Assembly (NCBI RefSeq): GCF_037976325.1
Contig: NZ_CP150265.1
Coordinates: forward strand, 5,717,001 to 5,781,000
Origin: Paenibacillus sp. FSL K6-3182
Lineage (GTDB): Bacteria; Bacillota; Bacilli; Paenibacillales; Paenibacillaceae
DNA length: 64,000 nt
Direction of reading: 5' to 3'
Part shown: piece after piece, positions 26,976 to 35,543 of the stretch
Numbering within the stretch: position 1 is the first letter of the stretch
Layout: each line of letters starts with the position of its first letter
Made by a program: the position numbers and the translations under genes
Notes under the pieces: generated by a model
Seen by the model: the letters and a program-made list of their open reading frames with translations, nothing else
Told to the model about the DNA's origin: nothing
Database searches by the model: none

Positions 26976-27935
26976 TTATTTTTGTCCGCGCTTGTTTTCA
27001 CCGGTAACCATGACAACTTCAACGTAAGGCCGTATACGGTCCATTATACGCTGTCCCTTATGCAGCTCATCGCCATCCTTGCTCGTGAAGCTAAAATGCC
27101 TCTCCAGCGCCTCCAGCTCGTAGTTGGAGGTGTAGAACGTTGGCTTGCGCTGCATCCGATAATTCAAGATCGCGCCTAGTACATGATCGCGAACCCATGG
27201 ATTTAAATTTTCTGCGCCCATATCATCAAAGATAAGCAGGTCGGTTTCCTTCATCATCTCGACCGTTTCCTTCAGCTTGCCGGGCTCATGCATGAGCGTC
27301 TTCAGATCTTCTACAAAATCAGGCATGTAGACGATCACACCGGAATATCCAGCCTTCGCAAGCTCATGAAGCAAATAACACATTAAAAATGTTTTGCCTG
27401 TACCAAAGCGGCCTGCCAAATACAAGCCTTCCTCCTGCAAGCCATGCTCTTTCGTGCGATCGATATATTTCTGAACCTGCCCAACCGCCTTTGCACGCTC
27501 AAGATCTCTCGTAATAATCTCAGCTGACGAGTAGCCGCGCTGCAGCGCCTTCTCGTCTATGTAGAAGCTTCTGATCCGGCTTCTAATCTGATCCTCATTC
27601 TGACGAGCGTTAAATTTCTTGCATGCTACCTTACGGTCATATAACTGCGTTAGACCATTCACCGTATCAGAACTAAGCAGCGTATAGTGGCCTTCAAAAT
27701 CATTCGGGCAATTGTCTAAGCCCGGACAATTGGTACAGTTCCTGTATTCCGTCACATATTGATAAACCCGATTCAAATTAAGACGGATTGTCTGCTCATC
27801 CAAATCCGGATATTTAACGCGAAGCTTCTCAACAAGCGGTTCTGCAAGCAGCTCAGTCAGCTTATGCTCCGCCTTTTCCGTAAAGGCTTTGCCGGAAGGC
27901 CAAGCCTTCAGCAATTCGCCCATCGACTCCATCAT
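26976..27935 (-). CDS. dnaI: Primosomal protein DnaI (helicase loader)
   Basis: A 319-residue AAA+ ATPase that loads the replicative helicase in Bacillus-type replication initiation. The N-terminal helicase-binding domain has a zinc site with cysteines and histidine in CTNCPGLDNCPNDFEGHYTLL and VACKKF. The C-terminal AAA+ domain has Walker A GRFGTGKTF (about 170) and Walker B LLIFDDMGAEN. It begins 18 bases after the dnaB stop codon, with GGCGGTG before two adjacent ATGs (27935 or 27932). Confidence 0.93.
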   Translation of the reverse strand: MMESMGELLKAWPSGKAFTEKAEHKLTELLAEPLVEKLRVKYPDLDEQTIRLNLNRVYQYVTEYRNCTNCPGLDNCPNDFEGHYTLLSSDTVNGLTQLYDRKVACKKFNARQNEDQIRSRIRSFYIDEKALQRGYSSAEIITRDLERAKAVGQVQKYIDRTKEHGLQEEGLYLAGRFGTGKTFLMCYLLHELAKAGYSGVIVYMPDFVEDLKTLMHEPGKLKETVEMMKETDLLIFDDMGAENLNPWVRDHVLGAILNYRMQRKPTFYTSNYELEALERHFSFTSKDGDELHKGQRIMDRIRPYVEVVMVTGENKRGQK

Positions 27936-27953
27936 CTGCTTACACCGCCTTTA

Positions 27954-29483
27954 TCATTTACCGTCTAATTTCCGAGCCAGCTTCAACAGCTCTTCAAGCT
28001 CATCGGCCGAAACTGCCGAAGCCGATTGATCTTCCTGTACGATTGGAATAGAAGGCTTACGGGATGTGCCCCTGCTGCCTCCGCTTCTGGAGCCGCCTTT
28101 CGAGCCGTTATAGCCTCCGCCAGCGTAACTGGTCGCAGCTTCCTTGCGGCGCTCCTTATCCTGCTCCACCTGCGCTTGCTCTCGCACATAAAGCACTGCT
28201 TTCTCGAATGTATCGATTTGTTTCACAAGCATGTTCGATGCTACGGCGTCCAAAAATGTTTTTGTCACCCGCTGCGCATCGTTAGCTCCGATAACATAAT
28301 GTATAAGTACGTTTATAACGGGGGCAGCTAATTTATAATTGAGGTCGATGCGTTCAAACACTCGTTCAATCCAATCCGGTACTGCTCCGGGGAAAAAGCG
28401 CTGAAGAAACCGTGTATGTGGTTCATTTCGCATCAGCATATTATATTGCTGAACATCACAGCGGCCGCTAAGCTGATTTGGAACTTGCAAATAATGCTGC
28501 TCTTGCACTTCGTATTCCTCGGTCAATTCATCAGGATCAACCGTCTCCTCGTCCGCAACAACTTGCGTGCGTGACAGCGCTCGCTGCCGTTCGCCTTCCC
28601 GCTTCTTGTCCTGCCTATAAAATTGATTAGCCCGCAGTTGAAGCTCATCAACATTAAGTGTGCCGCTCTCTCCAAAAATGCCATCCTCATCAAGTAAACG
28701 ACATATATCCACTACAGCCAAATTATATTTGTAAGCTACATAGTTCACCTGCGAGAGTTGTTCTTCATCACTTCGCAGCCGCTCCACGAACCGCCGATTT
28801 GCGGAATTACGAGGAAAACGCAAAATAATTTCTCCATAAGGTATGCCTGCTGTTGCTTGTGCCGGCCTAGCGGCTGATTGCCGCGATGGCGCAACCTCTG
28901 TCAACGCTTGCTCAAGCTCATTATCTACGGACTGCATATTAAGCTTAAACAGCTCATAGAAAGGCACTGATATATTTTCTTTCGTTAATTTCGCTCCTGC
29001 CAGCTCATCCGGTTCATTAGCGCCAAATGATTCTCGAAGCGAGATTACCGCATACTTGCCAACCTTATCGCGCAAGAGCATCGTTAAATGCATGTTGCGA
29101 AAAAATTCGACTGGCGACAACGGCTGCGACATCTCATATTCATAAATAACATCTGCATTATCAGGAACGCCTAATCGTGACGTTTGCAGCAATCCAACAG
29201 CCTCCAGCTTCGAAGCCTGCTCGATAAGATGCTTGCGTCCGCGCTCGTTCATCTCCAGCCCTAAGCCAAGAAATAGCTTGCGCTGCGGCTCAATCGAAGA
29301 ATAGCCCGAGGTGCCTTCGGCAATGCCATGATACAGCTGCTGGTAAAATGCGACGGCAAATGCGCCAATCATCGGCTGATAGATTAGCGACAGCATTTTG
29401 TAGTCGAGGCTGCTTAGCGAAAAATCGCGAAAAATGTAATATCGGTGGTGTTCCGTGTACTGCAATATATTATTGATGCGCAT
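27954..29483 (-). CDS. dnaB: Replication initiation and membrane attachment protein DnaB (DnaD/DnaB2 family)
   Basis: A 509-residue primosome protein, the Bacillus DnaB type that acts with DnaD and DnaI (not the hexameric helicase). It starts MRINNILQYTEHHRYYIFRDFSLSSLDYKMLSLIYQPMIG, typical of the family's N-terminal winged helix. The DnaD-like C-terminal domain includes LNYKLAAPVINVLIHYVIGAND and LDAVASNMLVKQIDTFEKAVLYV, and a Gly/Ser-rich linker precedes the acidic tail. GGAG lies eight bases before the ATG at 29483; a frame start nine codons upstream lacks a good site. Operon with dnaI. Confidence 0.92.
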   Translation of the reverse strand: MRINNILQYTEHHRYYIFRDFSLSSLDYKMLSLIYQPMIGAFAVAFYQQLYHGIAEGTSGYSSIEPQRKLFLGLGLEMNERGRKHLIEQASKLEAVGLLQTSRLGVPDNADVIYEYEMSQPLSPVEFFRNMHLTMLLRDKVGKYAVISLRESFGANEPDELAGAKLTKENISVPFYELFKLNMQSVDNELEQALTEVAPSRQSAARPAQATAGIPYGEIILRFPRNSANRRFVERLRSDEEQLSQVNYVAYKYNLAVVDICRLLDEDGIFGESGTLNVDELQLRANQFYRQDKKREGERQRALSRTQVVADEETVDPDELTEEYEVQEQHYLQVPNQLSGRCDVQQYNMLMRNEPHTRFLQRFFPGAVPDWIERVFERIDLNYKLAAPVINVLIHYVIGANDAQRVTKTFLDAVASNMLVKQIDTFEKAVLYVREQAQVEQDKERRKEAATSYAGGGYNGSKGGSRSGGSRGTSRKPSIPIVQEDQSASAVSADELEELLKLARKLDGK

Positions 29484-29557
29484 AGCATCAGCTCCATCCT
29501 TCACTAACATTCTATCATTTTAACATAAAAACCGATGTTCAGGACGAGTCGGAAAAT

Positions 29558-29589
29558 AGAAAAATCCCCCGAAGGAGGGATTTTTTTTT
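29558..29589 (-). terminator. Bidirectional terminator between the yuiB-like gene and dnaB
   Basis: AAAAATCCC-cCGAAGg-AGGGATTTTTTTTT. Read on the minus strand it ends the yuiB-like transcript before dnaB. Confidence 0.88.
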
Positions 29590-29691
29590 CAAATATAAGA
29601 AGGCATATCATTCGTTCCTTCTGCTTATCTTATATTTCTCCGTCAAAGCTGCTTCAGCATCCAGTGGACGCTGAAGGCGTTTTTGCTTGGC

Positions 29692-29982
29692 TTAAAACAT
29701 TTTGTAGCCGCCCTTGCGCAGCGCCTGAATCGCCCATCCGCTTACGTATGCGCCGATTAGCGCTCCAATTACCGGTATGTAATCAAAAACCGTGTAGTGA
29801 GCAAAGTTTTCAATCGTCGTTGACGCCGACTGATCCCAAGGAGCCCAAATGCCTAATACAATTAATGCGATAACAAATAAATATATCGGGAACCACGTTG
29901 TTTTTAACAACATATTCAAAATAAAGCCAATGCCGAACATCATAACTAAAAACAGCACGGTTGCAATAATTAATTGAAGCAT
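29692..29982 (-). CDS. yuiB: YuiB family membrane protein
   Basis: A 96-residue membrane protein with three hydrophobic segments: MLQLIIATVLFLVMMFGIGFIL at the start, a middle segment WFPIYLFVIALIVLGIWAP, and a glycine-rich one near the end. It resembles the YuiB family, which in Bacillus lies in the same neighbourhood as the yumB/yumC-type redox genes also found here. AGGGG lies eight bases before the ATG at 29982. Function unknown. Confidence 0.72.
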   Translation of the reverse strand: MLQLIIATVLFLVMMFGIGFILNMLLKTTWFPIYLFVIALIVLGIWAPWDQSASTTIENFAHYTVFDYIPVIGALIGAYVSGWAIQALRKGGYKMF

Positions 29983-30146
29983 CAAAACTTCCCCTTTCAC
30001 ACTCTCGTTTATTAGTTTAATTAATGGTTAGATGGAAGTCAATTATATGAGGACAAATGTCACAAGACCGCCATTTGCTCACTCCGCCCTCCTTACGATA
30101 CAATGATTAGAGCATCATTATGGAGCTTGAAGGGAGCATTTATACG

Positions 30147-30893
30147 ATGAGTGAAGCAGCACAAACATTAGAAGGCTGGTACGCGCTGCATGATTTTCGC
30201 AGTGTGGATTGGACCGCTTGGCGCTTAGCCGATGAAAGTGAACGCAGCCGCGCGCTGGACGAGCTGCAAACGTTTTTGCAGCAATGGACCACAGTGGAGG
30301 AAAATAAAGAAGGCAGTACAGCCGTTTATTCCATCGTTGGTCAAAAAGCAGACTTCGTATTCATGCATTTGCGTGAAACACTAGAGGAGCTTAACGAACT
30401 TGAAACGGCGTTTAACAAAACAACGTTCGCAAGCTTTACATATCCGGTATTTTCATATGTCAGCATTGTAGAGCTGAGCAACTACATGGCACAACCGGGC
30501 TCTGATCCGATGCAAAACCCGGATATTATCGCTCGATTGAAGCCGACGCTGCCAAAAGCAAACCACATCTGCTTCTATCCGATGAACAAGCGCCGAGATG
30601 GACAAGACAACTGGTACATGCTCGCAATGGACGAGCGTAAAACGTTGATGCGCAGCCACGGGATGATCGGTCGTCAATACGCTGGCAAAGTTAAACAAAT
30701 CATTACCGGCTCTGTCGGCTTCGACAACTGGGAATGGGGCGTTACACTGTTCGCCGACGATGCGTTGCAATTCAAGAAGCTGATTTATGAAATGCGCTTT
30801 GATGAAGTGAGCGCTCGTTACGCTGACTTCGGCGATTTTTATGTTGGCAATTTCTTGAACGCAGAAAAATTCCAAGCTTTGCTGAAAATATAA
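30147..30893 (+). CDS. hemQ: Coproheme decarboxylase HemQ
   Basis: Final enzyme of the coproporphyrin-dependent haem pathway of Gram-positive bacteria; it turns coproheme into haem b using peroxide. The 248-residue length and the chlorite-dismutase-like fold segments fit: [59 protein letters not shown]. The tyrosine in NWYML and the histidine in SHGMIGRQY match the catalytic tyrosine and the proximal iron ligand. AAGGGAG lies ten bases before the ATG at 30147. Monocistronic, with its own terminator. Confidence 0.94.
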   Translation: MSEAAQTLEGWYALHDFRSVDWTAWRLADESERSRALDELQTFLQQWTTVEENKEGSTAVYSIVGQKADFVFMHLRETLEELNELETAFNKTTFASFTYPVFSYVSIVELSNYMAQPGSDPMQNPDIIARLKPTLPKANHICFYPMNKRRDGQDNWYMLAMDERKTLMRSHGMIGRQYAGKVKQIITGSVGFDNWEWGVTLFADDALQFKKLIYEMRFDEVSARYADFGDFYVGNFLNAEKFQALLKI

Positions 30894-30899
30894 TAGAAA

Positions 30900-30943
30900 G
30901 AAGCCCAAGCCTTTTCTTCAAATGGCTTGGGCTTCTTTTTTTT
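30900..30943 (+). terminator. Terminator of hemQ
   Basis: GAAGCCCAAGCC pairs with GGCTTGGGCTTC over 12 bases, followed by eight T. Confidence 0.92.
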
Positions 30944-30963
30944 CCGAGAGAATCAACTGAATG

Positions 30964-31019
30964 AAAAAGGCTTCCGCCTTGGAGCAGTTTCGTTGCTACT
31001 CCAATGAGCGAAAGCCTTT
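30964..31019 (-). terminator. Terminator of the ndh operon
   Basis: On the minus strand AAAGGCTT...CGC...GGAGTAGCA-loop-TGCTCC...GCG...AAGCCTTTTT, an imperfect long hairpin with T run after the small acidic gene. Confidence 0.8.
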
Positions 31020-31022
31020 ATT

Positions 31023-31295
31023 TTAATTATCGTCGTCGTCATCTTCGTCATTATTTTCAAGACCAAGCCGCTTCGCTTCCAAATACTCTTGCGTAGCTCG
31101 GTCACGAGCGCGGCCTTTGTCCTTCAACCGCTCGATCGCCGGCTGAATAAGGAGGTCAACTTCCTTTTGCACCGTATAGGCCAAGTCGTATCGTGTTTGC
31201 GATTCTAAGAAGGAGCCGACTTCCATCAATGCATTGTAACGATCCAGCTCATCTCTGGTCAGCAATCCGCGGACTTGTACGCTGCAATGTCTCAT
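31023..31295 (-). CDS. Small acidic-tailed protein coupled to the NADH dehydrogenase gene
   Basis: A 90-residue soluble protein of no family I can name. It starts MRHCSVQVRGLLTRDELDRYNALMEVG, is helical and charged in the middle, and ends in the strongly acidic tail NNDEDDDDDN. Its ATG overlaps the stop codon of the upstream NADH dehydrogenase gene as TAATG, with AAGGGAAG upstream, so translation is probably coupled. The fixed link to NDH-2 suggests a role with that enzyme, but nothing in the sequence shows what it does. Confidence 0.75.
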   Translation of the reverse strand: MRHCSVQVRGLLTRDELDRYNALMEVGSFLESQTRYDLAYTVQKEVDLLIQPAIERLKDKGRARDRATQEYLEAKRLGLENNDEDDDDDN

Positions 31296-32488
31296 TATAG
31301 AAACTTCCCTTTGCGAAGTACAAGCGAAATGCCGCCGATGATGAACAGGTAACGAAGGTCGATCGCTTTTTTCAGCCAAGCGGCTACGCGGCCTTTATAT
31401 TTTTTGCCAAAAGCTACTCCGATTGCTTCGCCTTTGCCAAGTGAGGCTACCGTTCCTTTGTTGCTGAACGTGAAGCTCTTCGGCGGTTGATTGCGAATGG
31501 AAGCGACAAGGTTATGTGCGCATACGACACCTTGCTGCATTGCAATTTGAGCAGTCGGCGGATAAGGACGGCCTTCTGGATTAAACATCAGCGAGTTGTC
31601 GCCAACGATATAAATGTTCTCATTGCTCGGCGAGCGAAGGAATTCATCCACCTTCACGCGTCCGCGCATCGTTTCGAAGCCAGCTTCCTCAATGAGGCGA
31701 TTGCCGCGAATACCGCCAGTCCAGATCACGGTAGCCGACTTGATTTCTTCGCCTTCGCCAACGATAACACCCTCTGGCGAGCACTCCTTAATGGCTGTGC
31801 CAATCCGGAACGTAACACCCTTCTTGGTCAACACATCCATCCCATACTCTACGAGCTCAGGATCAAAGCCTGGCAGCGCCGTTGGTGCTGCTTCGATGTT
31901 GTAGATTTTTACAAGCGCAGGATCTACGTCAAATTGCTTGCACAGCTCAGGAATACGGTCGGAGAGTTCTCCAACAAACTCGATTCCCGTAAAGCCTGCA
32001 CCGCCAACAACAAACGTCAAATAATCCGTACGATGCGGCTCACGTTTGAAGCGCGCGAATTGGTACTCGATATGCTCGCGAATCAAACGAACAGAGTTGA
32101 TGCTGCGAATATTCATTGCATGTTCGCCTAAGCCTGGAATTCCGAAAGTCTCAGGCTCGCCTCCAAGACCAATGACCAAATAATCATAAGACAAAGTACC
32201 GTCTTCAAGAATCACTTTTTTATCTTGCGGACGAATTTGAACGACCGTTGATTTCACGAAGTCGATTTTAAATTCATCGATCAATTTCGAAATGCTCACC
32301 CGTGCATTTTCTGGATTATCCGTGCCTGCCGCTGGCATATGAAGATGTGTTGTAATATAGTGGTAATCATGTTTATTAACTAACGTAACGTCAGCTTCAT
32401 TGTAATTTAATTCTTTTTGCAGACGAAGTGCGGTCAAAATGCCGCCGTACCCTGCGCCAAGAATAACAATTTTAGGTATGTTACTCAT
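31295..32488 (-). CDS. ndh: Type II NADH dehydrogenase (NDH-2)
   Basis: A 397-residue flavoprotein that oxidises NADH and reduces menaquinone without pumping protons, attached to the inside of the membrane. Two Rossmann motifs are visible: VILGAGYGGILTALRL at the N-terminus (FAD) and VVGGAGFTGIEFVGEL near 165 (NADH), plus the FAD-contact IYIVGDNSLMFNPEGRPYPPTAQIAMQQG. The basic/hydrophobic end (SLVLRKGKFL) suits membrane attachment. The ribosome binding site is weak. The upstream region has a promoter and a candidate Rex operator, as expected for a NADH-controlled gene. Confidence 0.92.
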   Translation of the reverse strand: MSNIPKIVILGAGYGGILTALRLQKELNYNEADVTLVNKHDYHYITTHLHMPAAGTDNPENARVSISKLIDEFKIDFVKSTVVQIRPQDKKVILEDGTLSYDYLVIGLGGEPETFGIPGLGEHAMNIRSINSVRLIREHIEYQFARFKREPHRTDYLTFVVGGAGFTGIEFVGELSDRIPELCKQFDVDPALVKIYNIEAAPTALPGFDPELVEYGMDVLTKKGVTFRIGTAIKECSPEGVIVGEGEEIKSATVIWTGGIRGNRLIEEAGFETMRGRVKVDEFLRSPSNENIYIVGDNSLMFNPEGRPYPPTAQIAMQQGVVCAHNLVASIRNQPPKSFTFSNKGTVASLGKGEAIGVAFGKKYKGRVAAWLKKAIDLRYLFIIGGISLVLRKGKFL

Positions 32489-32531
32489 CGTTTAATCCCA
32501 TCCATTCCTTATTTATCTTTGTATTTATACT

Positions 32532-32591
32532 TTGTGAAAAATTACACATGCTAAACCGAATATTTATAATGATGAGTTCAGTGTGTTCTAA
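32532..32591 (-). promoter_or_regulatory. ndh promoter with candidate Rex operator
   Basis: On the minus strand TTAGAA, 17 bases, TATAAA (32563-32591) is followed at about +7 to +24 by ATGTGTAATTTTTCACAA (32532-32549), which has a full TTCACAA half-site and resembles the Rex consensus TTGTGAA-N-TTCACAA. The rest of the 333-base gap to yumC holds the yumC promoter; no gene was seen. Confidence 0.55.
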
Positions 32592-32756
32592 TTAAAGTGC
32601 TTTTATCAATGAGCCTATGGCATTAAACCGACAACTTTCGACGTTTTATGCAACCACTCCCATGCATAACATACATCAGAAATTCTACAGAGTTTTCGGG
32701 CAAAGTTCAAGGGCAAAATATACGAAATTGTTTAGAACTCTATACAAATTAAATAT

Positions 32757-32785
32757 TTCCTTCTTATATCTGGAAAGTTTATAAT
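32757..32785 (+). promoter_or_regulatory. Promoter of yumC
   Basis: TTCCTT, a 17-base spacer and a perfect TATAAT, with yumC starting 37 bases further on. Confidence 0.6.
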
Positions 32786-32821
32786 TGAAGTCGTAAAGCT
32801 TAAAACGTGGAGGTGGCTACA

Positions 32822-33823
32822 ATGTCAAACCCTGAATCAGCAGTAGATCCCGTCGATATTTTAATCATCGGAGGCGGGCCTGCAGGAATGTTTGCTGCTT
32901 TCTATGGCGGTATGCGCCAAGCTTCAGTTAAGCTCATCGAAAGCATGCCCCAGCTAGGCGGTCAGCTTGCAGCGCTTTATCCTGAAAAATACATTTATGA
33001 TGTTGCTGGATTTCCTAAGGTAACGGCACAAGAACTAGTTGACCGTCTACGAGAGCAGCTTACTCATTTTCAGCAGGAAATCTGCCTTGAGGAAAAGGTA
33101 TTAAACGTAAACAAGCTTGATGAACGTCTCTTTGAAATTATAACAGACAAAACAAAACATTATGCTAAAGCGGTCATTATTACTGCCGGTGTTGGTGCAT
33201 TTGAGCCGCGGAGGCTTGAATTGCCTGAGGCCGCTGGATTTGAGAAGAAAAACCTTCATTATTTTGTGGGTGATTTGCAGCGTTTTCAGGGGAAAAAGGT
33301 GTTGATAAGCGGCGGCGGCGACTCAGCCGTTGACTGGTCGCTCATGCTGGAGCCCATTGCTGAGAGCGTTACGCTAATTCATCGTCGTGACAAATTCAGA
33401 GCGCATGAGCATAGCGTTGAGAATTTAATGAATTCGAAAGTTAACATCCTTACACCAAAAGAAATTACAGCGCTTCATGGTGAGGAGAGCATTACGAAAG
33501 TCACGTTATCCGACGTCAAAACATTAGAGACAATTGAGCTTGAAGTCGATGCCGTCATCGTCAACTTTGGTTTTATTTCCTCACTCGGTCCGATTGCTGA
33601 CTGGGGTATTCAAATTCAAGGCGGGTCGATTATCGTTGATACCCGTATGGAAACGAATATTGCTGGAATCTTTGCAGCCGGCGATGTGACTACTTATCCC
33701 GGTAAGCTTAAGCTGATCGCTGTTGGTTTCGGAGAAGCCCCTACTGCTATTAACAACGCTAAGGTTTATGTTGATCCCGGAGCAAAGCTGTCCCCAGGAC
33801 ATAGCAGCAACATGAAGCTTTAG
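32822..33823 (+). CDS. yumC: Ferredoxin/flavodoxin-NADP reductase (YumC type)
   Basis: A 333-residue thioredoxin-reductase-like flavoenzyme that lacks the redox CxxC, which is the mark of YumC-type ferredoxin-NADP+ reductases. FAD-binding [18 protein letters not shown] is at the N-terminus, [26 protein letters not shown] follows, and the NADP-binding [13 protein letters not shown] lies near 165; [30 protein letters not shown] closes the FAD site. GGAGGTGG is well placed before the ATG at 32822. It lies divergent from ndh. Confidence 0.93.
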   Translation: MSNPESAVDPVDILIIGGGPAGMFAAFYGGMRQASVKLIESMPQLGGQLAALYPEKYIYDVAGFPKVTAQELVDRLREQLTHFQQEICLEEKVLNVNKLDERLFEIITDKTKHYAKAVIITAGVGAFEPRRLELPEAAGFEKKNLHYFVGDLQRFQGKKVLISGGGDSAVDWSLMLEPIAESVTLIHRRDKFRAHEHSVENLMNSKVNILTPKEITALHGEESITKVTLSDVKTLETIELEVDAVIVNFGFISSLGPIADWGIQIQGGSIIVDTRMETNIAGIFAAGDVTTYPGKLKLIAVGFGEAPTAINNAKVYVDPGAKLSPGHSSNMKL

Positions 33824-33856
33824 CGCATTTATATTGATCATAACGGTAAAAAAATA

Positions 33857-33945
33857 AACATAAGGGTATCCTAACCTTGGCTTAGCTCATTCATACACCT
33901 ATTGCATTCATATGCACGGTGAGCCTAGGAGGATACCCTTATGTT
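33857..33945. repeat. Long inverted repeat burying the start site of the next gene; minus-strand terminator
   Basis: AACATAAGGGTATCCT (33857-33872) pairs exactly with 33930-33945. After a two-base bulge, CCTTGGCT pairs with AGCCTAGG with one mismatch. The right arm contains the AGGAGG site (33927-33932) and the ATG (33941) of the cysteine-rich gene, so the mRNA hairpin would hide them. Read on the minus strand the stem is followed by TATTTTTTT, so it can also end the sda transcript. Confidence 0.85.
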
Positions 33946-34180
33946 TTGTCCTGTTTGTAATGGCTTTCAATATTTGCATGTTCGCTGCTCCTCTTGCGAT
34001 AGCGCAGTTATCGATTGCGGTCGTGCATCTGATCTGACGAGCCCTTACGCTCCCTATGAACAGATCGCAGACGAGCCGCTCATAAATAGTGTGCATGTGC
34101 AAAACTCTTTATCTTGCAAGCATCTTGTATATTGTCAGGCCTGCAAGCTTACTGCCGAGGTTTGGGTGAAGGAAATGTAG
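33941..34180 (+). CDS. Cysteine-rich small protein, probable zinc ribbon
   Basis: A 79-residue protein with paired cysteines: CPVC at 3-6, CSSC at 16-19, a single cysteine at 26, and C..H / CQAC at 59-68. This suggests two zinc-binding sites joined by an acidic middle part (TSPYAPYEQIADEP). There is a perfect AGGAGG eight bases before the ATG, but both lie inside the arm of a 16-bp inverted repeat. It could be read from yumC read-through. I know no function for it. Convergent with sda, 31 bases apart. Confidence 0.65.
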   Translation: MFCPVCNGFQYLHVRCSSCDSAVIDCGRASDLTSPYAPYEQIADEPLINSVHVQNSLSCKHLVYCQACKLTAEVWVKEM

Positions 34181-34211
34181 TCGCTCTGCTATCTTGAAGA
34201 ATCGCGACTTT

Positions 34212-34355
34212 TTATGCTGTAATTTTGATGTTTTCTGGTTTGAGTCGTCTGCGTGTCATTTCGATGGCTAACATTCGAATAAACTCGGGTTCCAATTCAA
34301 ACTGCACAGCTGCATAATAAGTGTCTACTAACATTTCGTCAGACAGTAGCTCCAT
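34212..34355 (-). CDS. sda: Sporulation checkpoint inhibitor Sda
   Basis: A 47-residue ORF starting MELLSDEMLVDTYYAA and continuing FELEPEFIRMLAIEMTRRRL. This matches the Sda pattern of Bacillus (LSDELL..SY..A....L...FI.L...EI.RR.L), an antiparallel helical hairpin that binds and inhibits the sporulation histidine kinase when replication is perturbed. AAAGGGTG precedes the ATG. The promoter region holds a cluster of DnaA boxes, as known for Bacillus sda, which strongly supports the call. Confidence 0.9.
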   Translation of the reverse strand: MELLSDEMLVDTYYAAVQFELEPEFIRMLAIEMTRRRLKPENIKITA

Positions 34356-34396
34356 ACTACACACCCTTTCTTCCATACTTTGGTTACTACTTTTTC

Positions 34397-34425
34397 ATAG
34401 TAGCATGGCACTATTAGAAGGACAA
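34397..34425 (-). promoter_or_regulatory. Promoter of sda
   Basis: On the minus strand TTGTCC, 17 bases, TACTAT, ending about 42 bases before the sda start and directly downstream of the DnaA boxes. Confidence 0.6.
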
Positions 34426-34434
34426 CAGTCCCGG

Positions 34435-34533
34435 TTATACACAAGATGTTGTGGATACGATGTGAATAGCATGTGTATATACGTCGAATTTTAAGCATTA
34501 TCAAGGTGGATAATGTGGATAGAGTTATCCACA
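34435..34533. promoter_or_regulatory. Cluster of seven DnaA-box-like sites upstream of sda
   Basis: A perfect TTATCCACA at 34525-34533. Near-matches lie at 34435 (TTATACACA) and, on the other strand, at 34450 (GTATCCACA), 34461 (CTATTCACA), 34472 (ATATACACA), 34505 (TTATCCACC) and 34514 (CTATCCACA). All lie within 100 bases just upstream of the sda promoter. The remaining gap to 34646 is AT-rich with no gene. Confidence 0.85.
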
Positions 34534-34645
34534 GGTCTTTTTTACATCCTCTCAATAAAAAACTTTAATCGCTTTATATGAATCTATTAATGGAATATAT
34601 TGAAACCTCTCCCTATTTCCTACACTAGCCCACATACAATCACAT

Positions 34646-34667
34646 AAAAAAAGCCCCAATGGGGGCT
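34646..34667 (-). terminator. Terminator of the GbsR-linked transport operon
   Basis: On the minus strand AGCCCC-catt-GGGGCT followed by seven T, after the phosphoesterase gene. Confidence 0.9.
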
Positions 34668-34685
34668 CATATGAGAAATGATTCC

Positions 34686-35516
34686 TTACCAATTAAATTC
34701 ATATTGCTCATTTTCGATCCATGAGGAAGTCGTATAGTCTCTGCCGCGCACAATAATCTTATTTGCGTACACATCAACCTGATAACCTTGGCTGCCCTCT
34801 TTGTACTCATCCTCATTCGTCCATAAATAAGCGACAGATGCCGTATTAAATATGGTCGCCGTTTCACCTTTTCCTTCAAAGCAGGTATGTCCAGCTTCCA
34901 GCTCCCAATGGGTATGTCCGTTAAACATGATTGTCTGAGGATGCTTTTTCAGTATTGCTTTCAATTCTTTGTCCTGAGTTACACCATACCAGCCCTGCTC
35001 CTCGAGCGAGCCGGCAACCGTATCCTTCAGCGGCTGATGCAGGAACAAAAATACCGGCTTTGATGCTGATGCCTGCTCACCAAGACGCTCATCAAGCCAG
35101 TCAAGCTGCTCTGTACTCAAATAGGCGAAATCCTTTAATCCTTGCTCCGAGCCAAGAAAAATAAAATGATAGCCCTCCAGCCATCTATCATAATATGGGC
35201 CTTTCATGCCGGTGCTAGATTCATAGAGTTTAAGCTGACTGCTCCATTCACCTAAAAAAATATCATGATTGCCATACGTAAGCAGCATCTCTGGCAGTCC
35301 TGCTTTGTTTGCTTCCCAAATGCGGGTAAACTCCTCATATTCAGGTCGGAGTCCATGATCCGTCACATCTCCAACATGCATTATGCCTATACTGTTAGAA
35401 GCATGTGCCGCAATATCAAGAAGCGCTTGCTCGAAATGCTTATTGTGAATATGATCCCGGTCATTCGTAACATGGGTGTCCGTAATGACTTGAAAACTAA
35501 TAATTGGAGATAGCAT
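34686..35516 (-). CDS. Calcineurin-like metallophosphoesterase
   Basis: A 276-residue cytoplasmic phosphoesterase. The dinuclear metal-site motifs appear in order: DTHV (about 10), GDVTDHG (GDxxDxG), YGNHD (GNHD), LFLHQP and FNGHTHWE (GHTH). GGGAGAGG precedes the ATG at 35516. It is the last gene of an operon with a UgpB-like ABC transporter, a HAD phosphatase and an SMR transporter, which suggests hydrolysis of an imported phosphodiester, but the substrate is not shown by the sequence. Confidence 0.88.
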   Translation of the reverse strand: MLSPIISFQVITDTHVTNDRDHIHNKHFEQALLDIAAHASNSIGIMHVGDVTDHGLRPEYEEFTRIWEANKAGLPEMLLTYGNHDIFLGEWSSQLKLYESSTGMKGPYYDRWLEGYHFIFLGSEQGLKDFAYLSTEQLDWLDERLGEQASASKPVFLFLHQPLKDTVAGSLEEQGWYGVTQDKELKAILKKHPQTIMFNGHTHWELEAGHTCFEGKGETATIFNTASVAYLWTNEDEYKEGSQGYQVDVYANKIIVRGRDYTTSSWIENEQYEFNW

Positions 35517-35543
35517 TTTATTCCTCTCCCTTTCTGCTTGCAT

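Noticed and set aside
31487..32131. 214-codon plus-strand ORF inside ndh
   Set aside because: Antisense shadow of the well-supported NADH dehydrogenase gene; no ribosome binding site or family match.
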